64,000 nt of DNA from Streptomyces antnestii (lineage in GTDB: Bacteria; Actinomycetota; Actinomycetes; Streptomycetales; Streptomycetaceae): contig NZ_RZYA01000008.1 of assembly GCF_004005495.1 (NCBI RefSeq), positions 1-64,000 on the forward strand. Direction: 5' to 3'. The position numbers and the translations under genes were made by a program. Shown here piece after piece: positions 35,472 through 43,982 of the stretch (positions are counted from its first letter, which is position 1; each line of letters starts with the position of its first letter). The notes beneath the pieces were generated by a model. It did not search any database, had not been told where the DNA came from, and saw nothing but the letters and a program-made list of their open reading frames with translations.

Positions 35472-36343
35472 TACGCGGCCTCCGATCCCAGGTAGGCGGC
35501 GCGCACGGCGGAGCTCGCGCGCACCTCGGCCGGCGTGCCCTCGAAGATCATCTGGCCGAAGTCGAGGACGTACAGGTAGTCGCAGACCGACATGACGAGG
35601 CCCATGTCGTGTTCGACGAGCAGCACGCCGCAGCCGCGCTGGGCCACGACCCTGGTGACGATCTCGCCGAACTTCTCCGTCTCGGCGGTGTCGAGGCCGG
35701 ACGACGGCTCGTCGAGCAACAGCATCTGGAAGTCACCGGCCAGCACCCGGCCGAGGTCGACGAGGCGCCGCTGCCCGGTGGAGAGCGAGCCCGCGATCTC
35801 GTGGCGCAGGGCGCGCAGTCCGCACAGCTCGATCACCTCTTCGGTGGCGGCCCGTACCGCTCTCATCTCGGCGGGTGTGGACAGGAGTTGCTTGAGGGGG
35901 TGACTGCGGGCCAGACCCGCCTCGCGCCCTAGCGCGATGTTCTGCTCGACCGTGAGGGAGTCGAACAGGTCCATCCGCTGGAAGGTCCGCCCGAGGCCCA
36001 GCTGGGCGCGGGCGGCGGGCGGGCGGCCCGTGATGTCCTTGCCGAAGAGGCGGATCTCGCCCTGGGAGGGGCGCAGCAGTCCGGAGCAGGCGTTGAAGGT
36101 GGTGGTCTTGCCCGCACCGTTGGGACCGATCAGGCCGGTGACGCGGCCGAGCGGAGCGGCGAAGTCGGCCGAGTCGACGGCGGTGTTGCCGCCGAAGCGG
36201 ATGGTGAGGTCCTTGATCTGGAGGCCGGTCGAGTGTGCGGAACTCTCAGGAGCGGAACTCTCAGGAGCGGAACTCTCGGGATCCGTCCCGCTCATCGCGC
36301 CGTCCGTTTCCTCGCTCATCGCATCGCCTCCTTCCTCGCTCAT
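35471..36343 (-). CDS. LivG-type ABC ATPase with repeated N-terminus
   Basis: This ATPase (290 aa from 36343) has Walker A GPNGAGKT (73-80), signature LSTGQRRLVDLGR, Walker B MLLLDEPSSGLD and H-loop LLVEHDMGLV. The first 40 residues are not LivG-like: they contain three MSEE/MSG-type repeats and three ESSAP repeats encoded by a 15-bp tandem repeat. The ATG at 36343 overlaps the permease stop (ATGA), but the ATG at 36319 has a perfect GGAGG 7 nt upstream, so the true start is open. Confidence 0.9.
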   Translation of the reverse strand: MSEEGGDAMSEETDGAMSGTDPESSAPESSAPESSAHSTGLQIKDLTIRFGGNTAVDSADFAAPLGRVTGLIGPNGAGKTTTFNACSGLLRPSQGEIRLFGKDITGRPPAARAQLGLGRTFQRMDLFDSLTVEQNIALGREAGLARSHPLKQLLSTPAEMRAVRAATEEVIELCGLRALRHEIAGSLSTGQRRLVDLGRVLAGDFQMLLLDEPSSGLDTAETEKFGEIVTRVVAQRGCGVLLVEHDMGLVMSVCDYLYVLDFGQMIFEGTPAEVRASSAVRAAYLGSEAA

Positions 36344-38322
36344 CGCGTCGCCCCCTTCGCCAGGCCGGTGCCCACGCGGACCCGCGCGGGTGCCGATCGG
36401 GCGACGCGCGCCCGCCTGGCCACCGTGAGCCGCTGCGCCGCCGGGCCGGGTACGCCGAGGCGCTCGCCCGAGCGCGAACCCTGTGGCGCGTCGAGCTCGT
36501 CGAGCGGCTGCCCGCTTCCGCGGCGCTTCGCCGCCCTCGCCTCGTACAGCGCGACCAGGAGCGCGCCGAACCCGAAGAGCACCGGGAGCGCCTGGGCGAG
36601 GGTGCCGTCGGTCAGGTAGGCCGGGACCACGGCGACGAGTACCGCCGCGAGGGACGGGCCCGCCGCGCGCAGCCCCGCGCAGAGCACCAGGACGGTCAGC
36701 CAGGTCAGCGAGGTGTACGAGAGGAAGGGCGCGCCTGTGGCGGAGCGGCCCTGGGACGCGTACAGGGCGCCCGCGACTCCGGCGACGAACGCGGAGATGG
36801 CGAAGACGGTGACACGGGTGACGTTCACCCCGAGGCCGAGGGTGGAGAGCGTCGTGGGCGAGTCGGCCATCGCACGCAGGAGTCGCCCGAGTCGGCTGCG
36901 GCCGACGAGTGCGATGAGGAGGGATCCGGCGACGGCGAAGGCGAGCAGTACGTAGTAGAAGGCTTCGTCGCTCTCGAAGAGGGCGGGGCGTGGTGCGGGC
37001 AGCGTGTTGGTGGCGCCGAACATCCACGACGTGCCGTAGACCGCCCGTTCCAGGAGCAGCCCCAACCCGAAGGTGGCCAGGGCGAGATAGAGCCCCGAGA
37101 GCCGGATCGCGGGGATCGCCACCAGCATGCCGACCGGCACGGCGACCACACCCGCGAGGAGCACGGCGAGCAGCCACGGCAGCCCGGCGCCGACCACGAG
37201 ATGCGAGAACGTCGAGGAGCCCACCGCGACCAGGGCGGCGTGCGCCAGCGAGACCTGGCCCGAGGTGCGGACGAGCAGATGCAGCGAGGCGAAGATCAGC
37301 ACGAACACCAACGCCGAGGAATAAACGGGGAGTTTGGACGCGGCGACGAGCGGGACGCCTGCCGCGAGCAGCACCGCGACGACCGCGGTGATCCGCGCGG
37401 AGGCACGGCTCATCAGTGGCTTCGACGCGGGCGCCGGACGGTGTCCGCCGATCTCGGCGAGTCTGCCGCGGCCGACGAGGAGCAGCACCGCGAACAGCAC
37501 GACGAACGGCATCGCGGGCGGCAGACCCGCGAACGTCTCGGAGTGGGAGACCCACTTGGTGGCGAGCGCGGCGAGCACGCCGATGAGCAGTCCGCCCGCG
37601 TACGTCAGCGGGAGGCTGGAGAAGAGTCCGACCGCCGCGGCCCCGTACGCCTGCACGACCAGGAGGGTCAACAGGAGGACGTCCAGGCCGAGTTGGGGTG
37701 CGAGCAGGACGCCGGACGCGGCGGCGAACCAGCAGCCGATGAGCCAGGCCCGGCTGCGTACCGCGAACGCACTGGTGCCGGAGAGCTCCAGGAGGTCCGG
37801 GTTGTCGACGACGGCCCGCATCCGTACGCCCATCGCGGAGAGCCGGAAGAAGGCGAAGAACCCGAGCGCGCAGGCCGCCGCCACGATCGCCGAGGTCAAC
37901 TGGTCTATGCCGACGTTGACGCCGATCACGGTGACGGTGCGAGTGGGCAGGAAGCCGGGGAAGTCGAGGGCCGCGCCGCCGTAGCCGGCGAGCAGCGCGC
38001 TCATGACGATCAGCTGAAGGCCGATCGTGGCGACGATCTTCGTGGCCACGGTGCCCGCGGCGAGCGAGCGGGTGACGCGCTCCATCAGGAGGGCGATGAG
38101 CGGCGGGACGACGATCACGGCCACGCCGAGCGCGACGGGCCAGGGCAGCCCGCGCAGGGTGCGCAGGTCGTAGTAGACGAACGCGGAGACCGCGGCGATG
38201 GAGCCGTGCGCGAAGTTGAAGATGCCGGACGTCTTGTAGGTGAGGACGAGGCCCATGGCGGCGAGGCCGTACACGGATCCGGTGGTGACGCCGACGACGA
38301 GGAACGGCAGCAGGTCGTTCAC
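36340..38322 (-). CDS. fused LivH-LivM branched-chain-type ABC permease
   Basis: This 660-aa membrane protein is two permeases in one chain. The first half has LivH features (TTGSVYGLAAMGLVLTYKTS, then GIFNFAHGSIAAVSAFVYY). The second half, after a short linker near residue 310, has LivM features (LVRTSGQVSLAHAALVAVGS, RLSGLYLALATFGLGLLLER). In E. coli these are separate genes. A basic, Arg-rich tail of about 60 residues follows the last segment. The GTG at 38322 overlaps the stop of the small membrane protein upstream (GTGA). The fusion ensures a 1:1 heterodimer. Confidence 0.92.
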   Translation of the reverse strand: MNDLLPFLVVGVTTGSVYGLAAMGLVLTYKTSGIFNFAHGSIAAVSAFVYYDLRTLRGLPWPVALGVAVIVVPPLIALLMERVTRSLAAGTVATKIVATIGLQLIVMSALLAGYGGAALDFPGFLPTRTVTVIGVNVGIDQLTSAIVAAACALGFFAFFRLSAMGVRMRAVVDNPDLLELSGTSAFAVRSRAWLIGCWFAAASGVLLAPQLGLDVLLLTLLVVQAYGAAAVGLFSSLPLTYAGGLLIGVLAALATKWVSHSETFAGLPPAMPFVVLFAVLLLVGRGRLAEIGGHRPAPASKPLMSRASARITAVVAVLLAAGVPLVAASKLPVYSSALVFVLIFASLHLLVRTSGQVSLAHAALVAVGSSTFSHLVVGAGLPWLLAVLLAGVVAVPVGMLVAIPAIRLSGLYLALATFGLGLLLERAVYGTSWMFGATNTLPAPRPALFESDEAFYYVLLAFAVAGSLLIALVGRSRLGRLLRAMADSPTTLSTLGLGVNVTRVTVFAISAFVAGVAGALYASQGRSATGAPFLSYTSLTWLTVLVLCAGLRAAGPSLAAVLVAVVPAYLTDGTLAQALPVLFGFGALLVALYEARAAKRRGSGQPLDELDAPQGSRSGERLGVPGPAAQRLTVARRARVARSAPARVRVGTGLAKGATR

Positions 38323-38822
38323 GGTGCACACACCCCGCACGGCTCTCCCGCGCCGGGAGCGGCGGGCGTCACGTCCTTGCCCGCCACCAGCGGGCAGTCG
38401 GGGTGGTGCACACGGTCCATGCCCTGGGCTCGCACCAAGGGGAGCGCGAGTGTGTCGTCCGCCGGCCCGGGGCGAGGGGTGCGGGTCGTGTGCGCGTGCG
38501 TGTCCCTGGCGGACGTGTCCCCGGCGTACGTGTCCCCCGCGGACGTGTCCTCGTCGTCCGCGGGCGCCAGGGCGATCAGCGCGACGCGGCGCTCGCCGAG
38601 CGTGCGGCGGGCCCGCAGCAGCCAGAGGCAGAACCCGCCCGCGCAGACGGCGAACCCGGCGACGCCCAGGTTCAGCCAGGCCGCCTGCCGCGCGGTCGAC
38701 ACCTCGGCACTCGCGCCGAACCAGGAGGTGACGAGCAGGGCGAGCCCGGCCAGGCTGGTGCCGCAGACGGTCATCACGTCCCGGTCGCGCCAGGGCACGG
38801 TGCGCCCGTCCACGCCACTCAT
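38319..38822 (-). CDS. small membrane protein with C-terminal Cys/His cluster
   Basis: I do not recognise this 167-aa protein. It has two predicted transmembrane helices (about residues 22-38 and 47-68), a basic cytoplasmic loop (RARRTLGERR), an Asp/Thr-rich stretch encoded by imperfect short repeats, and a C-terminal HHPDCPLVAGKD ... CGVC segment that could bind zinc or another metal. Both ends overlap neighbours by 4 bp, so it is translated as part of the transporter operon. It is probably an accessory subunit of the fused permease. Confidence 0.8.
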   Translation of the reverse strand: MSGVDGRTVPWRDRDVMTVCGTSLAGLALLVTSWFGASAEVSTARQAAWLNLGVAGFAVCAGGFCLWLLRARRTLGERRVALIALAPADDEDTSAGDTYAGDTSARDTHAHTTRTPRPGPADDTLALPLVRAQGMDRVHHPDCPLVAGKDVTPAAPGAGEPCGVCAP

Positions 38823-39193
38823 CGAACCGTGCCTTCCGCTGCGGGGGTCTGCGCGGGACCCTGGGATGCCGGTATGGGCGCGGGCGCTGGCGCGGACGAC
38901 GTGGGCCCGGGCGTGGGAACCGCCGTCTCACCGGCCGCCCGCAGCGCCTGCTCGATCCGGTCGAGCTTGCGCCACTCGTCGCGCAGGTCCGCCGAGAGCC
39001 ACAGCGCGCTCGACACACCGAGCAGGAACAGGCTGCCGAGCCCGGCACTGACGACGTAGGGCAACTGCTCGGCGGGATACGGCGTGCCGCTCACCCCGCG
39101 CCAGCCGAGGACGAGGGTCACGGCGCCCGCCAGTGCGGTGACCGCGGCGGTCACCCGGTCCCACTGACTGCGTATCCGGGTCAAGAGGTCCAT
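38819..39193 (-). CDS. small membrane protein with Pro/Ala-rich tail
   Basis: This 124-aa protein is not recognised. It has two predicted transmembrane helices (about residues 13-31 and 43-65), a short charged region with ADLRDEWRKLDRIEQALRAAG that may form a helix, and a Pro/Ala-rich C-terminus. The ATG at 39193 lies within the end of the secreted protein gene (13-bp overlap), and its stop overlaps the next gene by 4 bp. The layout says it acts with the Liv-like transporter. Confidence 0.78.
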   Translation of the reverse strand: MDLLTRIRSQWDRVTAAVTALAGAVTLVLGWRGVSGTPYPAEQLPYVVSAGLGSLFLLGVSSALWLSADLRDEWRKLDRIEQALRAAGETAVPTPGPTSSAPAPAPIPASQGPAQTPAAEGTVR

Positions 39194-40485
39194 CGAGTCT
39201 TCACTCCCAACAGGCGCAGCAGGGTGCCGCCGGCGAACGTGGCCACGGCGCCGAACGCGAGCACGATGTAGAGGCCGGTGACACCCATGTCGGTGGGGTT
39301 CGCGGCGAGTTGGACGGGTGGGGTGTCCTTGGGCGGCGCGGCAGGGCCTGCGTCGCCGGACGGTGTCTTCGGGGCGGGCGCACCGCCACCCGCGGGTGCC
39401 TGCGCACCGGGCGCCTCGTGACCGCCGCCGCCCGCGCCGGAGGGTGCCTGCGGTGCCCCCACGGGCGGCAGGCCCCCGCTGTGGGGAGGCGGCTCGACGC
39501 GGCCGGCGGCGGCGGAGGCACGGCCGAACACATACGTGAGGGTGTAGACCGCCCCGGACTGGGTGTCCTGCTGACGGGCCTGCACCTCGATCCCCGCCGA
39601 CTCGACACCGTGCGCGGTGCGCTTCTCGTCCAGGTAGCGGATCCTGACGCCCGCGGCCGACAGGGCCTTGTTCAGAGCGGCGGCCGGATCGCCCCCGGGC
39701 ACACCGGGCACGCCGGGCAGTTTCGTGGTCCGCCCCAGGGCCTTGAGGCCGTCGGGGGTGATCTCGACGGTCTGGCCCGCGATCCGGGTGCGGCCGACGG
39801 TGAGTTCCGAGTGGCGTACGAGCTTGCCGTGGCGGTCGGCGGTGGCGCTCGCGGAGCTGAGCACGCGGCCGAGTTCGAGGACCCCGTTGACCGACCACGG
39901 CCGGGTGTCCGCCGTCGCCTTCGCCGTCCCGGTGAGAGTGCCCGGGTCGACCGACGTATCGGCGACCACCCTGGTGGACGCCCCCGTGCCGTCCTGCCCG
40001 AGGACGGTACTGGCCTCCGCCCGGGTGGACGTCTTGGTGCTGTGTGCGCGCATGACGTGCGGATCCTGACCGGCCTGCGCGCTGCCGTCGGACGGGTACT
40101 TGGAGGCCGCGTACAGCGGATAGCCGGGGAACTTCTGCCCGGTCTGGCCGCCGAGCAGCGCGGGGGCGGAGATGACGGTCTCGCCGGGATACGGGCTGCC
40201 GGCCCACCCCGACGACTCGCCGACCGCGTAGTCCACGCAGGACTCGGCCGCCGGGACGCCCACCCCGGCGGGCGCTGACAGCAGGGTGTCGTTACTCGCG
40301 CTCACGGTCACCTGCACGCCTTGCGCCGTCGCGGTGACCGGGCAGTCGCCGCCCGCCGCGTCGTCCTGCCCGGCCGCACCGGCCGCACCGGCCGACGCCG
40401 GCAGGAACACCAGAAGGGCGACCGTGCCCGCCCCGCAGAGGGCGCGGGGTCGCCAGAGGGTGGAGAGTGGTCCTCGCACGGACAT
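39181..40485 (-). CDS. secreted, C-terminally membrane-anchored protein of unknown function
   Basis: This 434-aa protein heads the operon. A signal peptide ends near residue 35 (ASAGA), the body is rich in Ser/Thr/Ala/Gly with beta-strand-like repeats, and a Pro/Gly/Ala-rich spacer (about 330-395) leads to one transmembrane helix (about 404-425) and a basic tail. Two cysteines (near residues 48 and 82) may form a disulfide. It looks like a wall-spanning, membrane-anchored surface protein. No known domain was recognised. Co-expression with the transporter and a lytic transglycosylase suggests a role in solute capture or wall remodelling. Confidence 0.78.
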   Translation of the reverse strand: MSVRGPLSTLWRPRALCGAGTVALLVFLPASAGAAGAAGQDDAAGGDCPVTATAQGVQVTVSASNDTLLSAPAGVGVPAAESCVDYAVGESSGWAGSPYPGETVISAPALLGGQTGQKFPGYPLYAASKYPSDGSAQAGQDPHVMRAHSTKTSTRAEASTVLGQDGTGASTRVVADTSVDPGTLTGTAKATADTRPWSVNGVLELGRVLSSASATADRHGKLVRHSELTVGRTRIAGQTVEITPDGLKALGRTTKLPGVPGVPGGDPAAALNKALSAAGVRIRYLDEKRTAHGVESAGIEVQARQQDTQSGAVYTLTYVFGRASAAAGRVEPPPHSGGLPPVGAPQAPSGAGGGGHEAPGAQAPAGGGAPAPKTPSGDAGPAAPPKDTPPVQLAANPTDMGVTGLYIVLAFGAVATFAGGTLLRLLGVKTRWTS

Positions 40486-40895
40486 CGACGCCCTTCACGT
40501 AGCCGGGTCAGTGAGATGTGACAGGTCGTCAGATATGCCTGACCCGCCGCACTCTGTGGCTGCGCACGCCGACGCGGAAGGGGCGCGGCGGCCACATCCC
40601 ACTCAACGGAGCCGCCACTCCCGCTCAGTGAGACTCACCGACGGACGGGGGAGCCGCGGTCGGGAACAGAACGCGAGAACAAAAGGTGAGGATTCTGTAT
40701 ATGCGAGGCAGGGTCGCCGCAAGGGTCTCGCCCCTGGCGGGCGGACCGTCGACACTGGGCCGTCCCCACACAGAACAACCGGCCTGCACAACACGATTCG
40801 GCCCGCACAGAACGATGGGCCCGCACAGAACAACCGGCCCGCTCAGAACGATCGGCCCGCTCTCTCACTCTCTCGCTCTCTCGGTGGAGGCTGCC
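40486..40895. promoter_or_regulatory. 410-bp divergent intergenic region
   Basis: It separates the leftward Liv-like operon from the rightward IclR gene and so must hold both promoters. The right half contains tandem 18-bp repeats (listed separately) and a TCTC-rich run at 40860-40882 just before the IclR ribosome site. The left part shows no small gene that I can support. Confidence 0.5.
40781..40862. repeat. tandem 18-bp repeats upstream of IclR gene
   Basis: Units of the form GGCCCGCACAGAACGATS start at 40800, 40818 and 40836; a diverged copy starts at 40781 and a partial one at 40854. Because 18 is a multiple of three, the open frame upstream of the IclR start reads as repeated GPHRTx hexapeptides. 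The location in front of a regulator gene suggests operator sites; an in-frame N-terminal extension is less likely. Confidence 0.75.
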
Positions 40896-41696
40896 ATGAC
40901 GGTAACGGCGACGGCCGGCGGAACCCCGGGGAACGCCCCCGCCCCGATCTCCATGATCGAACGCATGACGGTCATCCTCGACGCGTTCGACCCCCAGACG
41001 CCCAGCCTCTCCCTGCTCGACCTCGCCGAACGCACGGGACTGCCCCGCTCGACGCTGCACCGCATCCTCGACCAGATGATCCGGCTGCGCTGGCTCACCC
41101 ACTCGACCGGCAGCTACCGGCTCGGCCTGCGCACGCTGGAGCTCGGCGGGCGCGCGGCGGGGCACAGCGAGATCAGGGATGTCGTCACGCCACTGCTGCA
41201 CGAGCTGTGCCGGCGCACCGGTCTGGCCGGCCACCTCGCCGTGCTCGACGGGCGTGAGGTGGTCTTCCTGGACAAGGCGGGCGGCCGGTGCGCCGCCCAG
41301 CTGCCCACCGGGCTCGGGGTTCGCCTGCCCGCGCACACGACGGCGGTCGGCAAGGCGATCCTCGCCACCCTCGACCCCGGCCTGGTCGACTCGGCGTATC
41401 GCGGGCCGCTCCCCCTCAGCACCCCGCGCACCCTTCGCACGGCCGCGGACCTGCGCCACGAGCTGGCCAGGATCCGTCAGCGGGACGGCCTGGCCCTCGA
41501 CAACGAGGAGACTCTGTCGGGCATCCGCTGCGTCGCCGCCCCCTTGCGCGGCGGCGGCCCAGCCACGGCCGCACTCTCGGTCTGCGGGAACCATCAGGCG
41601 GTGGATTTCAAGGAGTTGGCCCCGCTCGTGCGCGATCTCGCGGGCGAAGCGCAGAGGGCACTGTTCTCACGCCTGCAGCAGCGGCGGGTGGGCTAG
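40896..41696 (+). CDS. IclR-family transcriptional regulator
   Basis: This 266-aa protein has the IclR winged helix (MIERMTVILDAFDPQTPSLS, then TGLPRSTLHRILDQMIR) and effector domain with LPAHTTAVGKAILATL. The ATG at 40896 has GGTGGAGG 5 nt upstream; the frame is open further upstream only through the 18-bp repeats. It is divergent from the Liv-like operon and may regulate it. The effector is unknown. Confidence 0.9.
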   Translation: MTVTATAGGTPGNAPAPISMIERMTVILDAFDPQTPSLSLLDLAERTGLPRSTLHRILDQMIRLRWLTHSTGSYRLGLRTLELGGRAAGHSEIRDVVTPLLHELCRRTGLAGHLAVLDGREVVFLDKAGGRCAAQLPTGLGVRLPAHTTAVGKAILATLDPGLVDSAYRGPLPLSTPRTLRTAADLRHELARIRQRDGLALDNEETLSGIRCVAAPLRGGGPATAALSVCGNHQAVDFKELAPLVRDLAGEAQRALFSRLQQRRVG

Positions 41697-41737
41697 GGCA
41701 GGGGCTCGGCAGGACAGTACCCGACGGCGCGACGCTC

Positions 41738-41790
41738 CTGCAACCAACGGGTTGCAGTCATGGGTCTCGATGTGCAATCGTTGAGTTGCA
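41738..41790. promoter_or_regulatory. two TGCAA/TTGCA palindromes (probable ArsR-family operator)
   Basis: A perfect 8-4-8 palindrome, CTGCAACC-aacg-GGTTGCAG, lies at 41738-41757. A related TGCAA-N8-TTGCA site lies at 41773-41790. Both precede the SRPBCC-ArsR gene pair at 41830 and are the natural autoregulatory target of its ArsR protein. Confidence 0.6.
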
Positions 41791-41829
41791 GGTCGATGCG
41801 CGTGAGACAACCGCCCGAGGGAGAAAGCC

Positions 41830-42327
41830 ATGAACGAGACCACCTACACCGACACCGAGCTCGACGAGCTCGACCGGATCGCCCGGCAGATCGACATCGA
41901 CGCCCCCGCGGAGCAGGTCTGGGAGCTGGTCGCTCGCCCCGGCTGGTACATCAACGACGGCACGGTCGAGGCCGACCCGGACCTGCGCCACGAGGGCGAC
42001 GTGGCCGTGGTGCGCCATCCGACGCTGGGCGAGTTCCGGTTCCGTACGGTGACGCTGGACAAGCCGCGCTATGCCGCGTTCCGCTGGATCGGCACCCCGT
42101 ACAGGGATCAGTCGACGGCCTCGACCCTCGTCGAGTTCTGGATCGACGAGCGGGAGGGCGGCGGGGTGACGCTGCGCGTCCTCGAGAGCGGGTTCTCCGG
42201 CCTCGCCGACGACCCGGCCGTGTGGCTGAAGGAGCGCGAGGGAAACGACAAGGGGTGGCTCGCCGAGCTGGAGGCCGCGAAGGTGTTCGTCGAGAAGTCC
42301 GCGCCGGCCCCGGCGACACAGCCGTGA
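41830..42327 (+). CDS. SRPBCC (START/AHSA1-like) domain protein
   Basis: This 165-aa protein has the Bet v1/AHSA1 fold pattern: IARQIDIDAPAEQVWELVAR at the start, a central beta-rich part, and the C-terminal helix with WLAELEAAKVFVEK. Such proteins bind small hydrophobic ligands or act as cochaperone-like factors. The ATG at 41830 has GAGGGAGA upstream. The ArsR gene overlaps its stop (GTGA), a pairing often seen for this family. Confidence 0.87.
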   Translation: MNETTYTDTELDELDRIARQIDIDAPAEQVWELVARPGWYINDGTVEADPDLRHEGDVAVVRHPTLGEFRFRTVTLDKPRYAAFRWIGTPYRDQSTASTLVEFWIDEREGGGVTLRVLESGFSGLADDPAVWLKEREGNDKGWLAELEAAKVFVEKSAPAPATQP

Positions 42328-42689
42328 CCGCCACCGCCACCCTCCCCGTCGTGTGTGCCGCGCTCGGCGATCCGATGCGCTGGGAGATACTCACCCGGCT
42401 CGGCGAGGGCCCGATGTCGGCGTCCGCGCTGGCCAGGGTGTTGCCGGTGAGCCGTCAGGCGATCGGCAAGCACCTGGAGGTGCTGCGCGAGGTCGGCCTC
42501 GTCGAGTCCGAGCAGCGCGGGCGCGAGGTCGTCCACCTCGCCATCGGCGCCCGGCTCGGCACCCTGGCCCGGGAACTGGACCGGATCGGCCGCTCCTGGG
42601 AGACCCGTCTGCTGCGGATCAAGGAACTGGCCGAGCGCCCCGGCCCGGACACCCCCAAAGCTCCCGAAGCTCCCGAAGCCTCCGACTGA
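42324..42689 (+). CDS. ArsR-family winged-helix regulator
   Basis: This 121-aa protein has the ArsR wHTH pattern: CAALGDPMRWEILTRLGEGP, then VSRQAIGKHLEVLREVGLVE. It lacks the metal-binding ELCVCDL motif, so it is not a classical arsenic sensor. The GTG at 42324 overlaps the SRPBCC stop. It ends in a Pro/Glu/Ala tail. It probably represses its own operon through the palindromes at 41738-41790. Confidence 0.9.
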   Translation: MTATATLPVVCAALGDPMRWEILTRLGEGPMSASALARVLPVSRQAIGKHLEVLREVGLVESEQRGREVVHLAIGARLGTLARELDRIGRSWETRLLRIKELAERPGPDTPKAPEAPEASD

Positions 42690-42736
42690 AGTCGGACGAC
42701 TCACGACGAGACGACTCACGACGATTGGAGACGATC

Positions 42737-43519
42737 GTGACCGAGAACGACAGCAGGACTACGGGCCTCGACCGCGCGCCGGCGCCGCCGCCGGTGGCCG
42801 ACCGGGCCGCCTTCCAGGCCGAACTGGACAAACTGCGGGTCCGCGAGAAGGCGCACACCCGGGAAGGCGACGCGATCGCCGCGGCCCGGCGCCGGCTGCC
42901 CATGGTCGAGGTGGCCGCCGACCTCGAACTGACCGGGCCGGACGGGCCGGTCACCCTGCTCGACGCGTTCGAGGGACGCCGGCAGCTCATCGCCTACTAC
43001 TTCATGTGGCACGACGGCCACGACGCGGCCGGTCAGTGCGAGGGCTGCACCTGGGTCACCACCCAGGTGCAGGAGCTGTCGTACCTGCACTCCCGCGACA
43101 TCACGTACGCGGTCTTCTGCCAGGGCCCGTACGAGGAAAGCCGCCGCTACCGGGACTTCATGGGCTGGGAGGTGCCGTGGTACTCGGCCCTCCCGTCGCA
43201 GGACGAGCTCCTGGTCGGACGCCACGTCGGCATGATGCACCTGGTCTGCTACCTGCGCGACGGCGACCGCGTCTACGAGACGTACTGGACGACGCTGCGC
43301 GGCGTGGAGGCGATGGACTACAGCTACGCGCTCATGGACCTGACCGCGTACGGACGCCAGGAGCTGTGGGAGGACTCGCCCCGCGGCCGGCCGCGTGTCC
43401 AGGGCACCCCCGTCGACCACATCGGCCTGCGGAGCAACGGGCGCCCCATCCCCCAGTGGTCCCGCATCGAGGCCGGGCGCTCCGACGACCTCAGTCCGGC
43501 AGAGGACGCTCGTCGATGA
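42737..43519 (+). CDS. DUF899 thioredoxin-fold family protein
   Basis: This 260-aa protein matches the DUF899 family by its KLRVREKAHTREGDAIAAAR and YYFMWHDGH...CEGCTWV blocks. The fold is thioredoxin-like, and the CEGC pair is a potential redox site. The GTG at 42737 has TTGGAG 6-8 nt upstream, and the gene lies 47 bp after the ArsR gene, so it may be under its control. Its 3' end overlaps the convergent Lrp gene by 29 bp. Reaction unknown. Confidence 0.85.
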   Translation: MTENDSRTTGLDRAPAPPPVADRAAFQAELDKLRVREKAHTREGDAIAAARRRLPMVEVAADLELTGPDGPVTLLDAFEGRRQLIAYYFMWHDGHDAAGQCEGCTWVTTQVQELSYLHSRDITYAVFCQGPYEESRRYRDFMGWEVPWYSALPSQDELLVGRHVGMMHLVCYLRDGDRVYETYWTTLRGVEAMDYSYALMDLTAYGRQELWEDSPRGRPRVQGTPVDHIGLRSNGRPIPQWSRIEAGRSDDLSPAEDARR

Positions 43520-43943
43520 CGTTCTTCATCACGAGGGTGGAGGTCAGGCGCTGGACGCCGGGCAGACGCGCGAGCTGCTGGTCGTACAGCGCCTGGAACG
43601 CGGCCAGGTCGGCGGTCGCGACCCGCAGCAGGTAGTCGGGCTCACCGAACAGGCGCTGGGCCTGGATGACGTGCGGAACCGCGCTCACGGCCTCTTCGAA
43701 GGAGGTGACGGTGTCGGCGTCCTCCCAGCGCAGGGTGGCGAAGACGAGCGCCTCGAAGCTCAGTCCGACAGCCGCCGGGTCGACCACGGCACGGTAGCCG
43801 CGGATCGCGCCCCCGCGTTCGAGGTCACGCAGGCGGCGGTGGCAGGGCGAGACGCTGAGCTGCACCCGGGCGGCCAGCTCCGTGACGGTCAGGCGACCGT
43901 CCAGCTGTACCTCGGCAAGAATCTTCCGGTCCAGGGCATCCAT
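43491..43943 (-). CDS. Lrp/AsnC-family regulator
   Basis: This 150-aa protein has the N-terminal AsnC HTH (MDALDRKILAEVQLDGRLTV, then QLSVSPCHRRLRDLERGG) and a C-terminal RAM effector domain (PHVIQAQRLFGEPDYLLRV). The ATG at 43943 has GGGGAG 9 nt upstream. It is divergent from a LysE-type exporter, a classic pairing in which the regulator senses an amino acid and induces its export. Confidence 0.92.
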   Translation of the reverse strand: MDALDRKILAEVQLDGRLTVTELAARVQLSVSPCHRRLRDLERGGAIRGYRAVVDPAAVGLSFEALVFATLRWEDADTVTSFEEAVSAVPHVIQAQRLFGEPDYLLRVATADLAAFQALYDQQLARLPGVQRLTSTLVMKNVIDERPLPD

Positions 43944-43982
43944 GAAGAAGATTCTCCCCCACATCAGCCGACGCAGGGGTAC

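Noticed and set aside
35471..38329. A 952-codon leftward frame as one large protein
   Set aside because: Upstream of 36343 it is an Arg/Pro-rich shadow of the LivH-LivM fusion; only the LivG-like end is real.
40769..40862. CRISPR array from the 18-bp repeats
   Set aside because: The units are directly adjacent with no spacers and are too short.
42324..42689. Arsenic-resistance regulator
   Set aside because: The ELCVCDL metal motif is absent and no ars genes are nearby.
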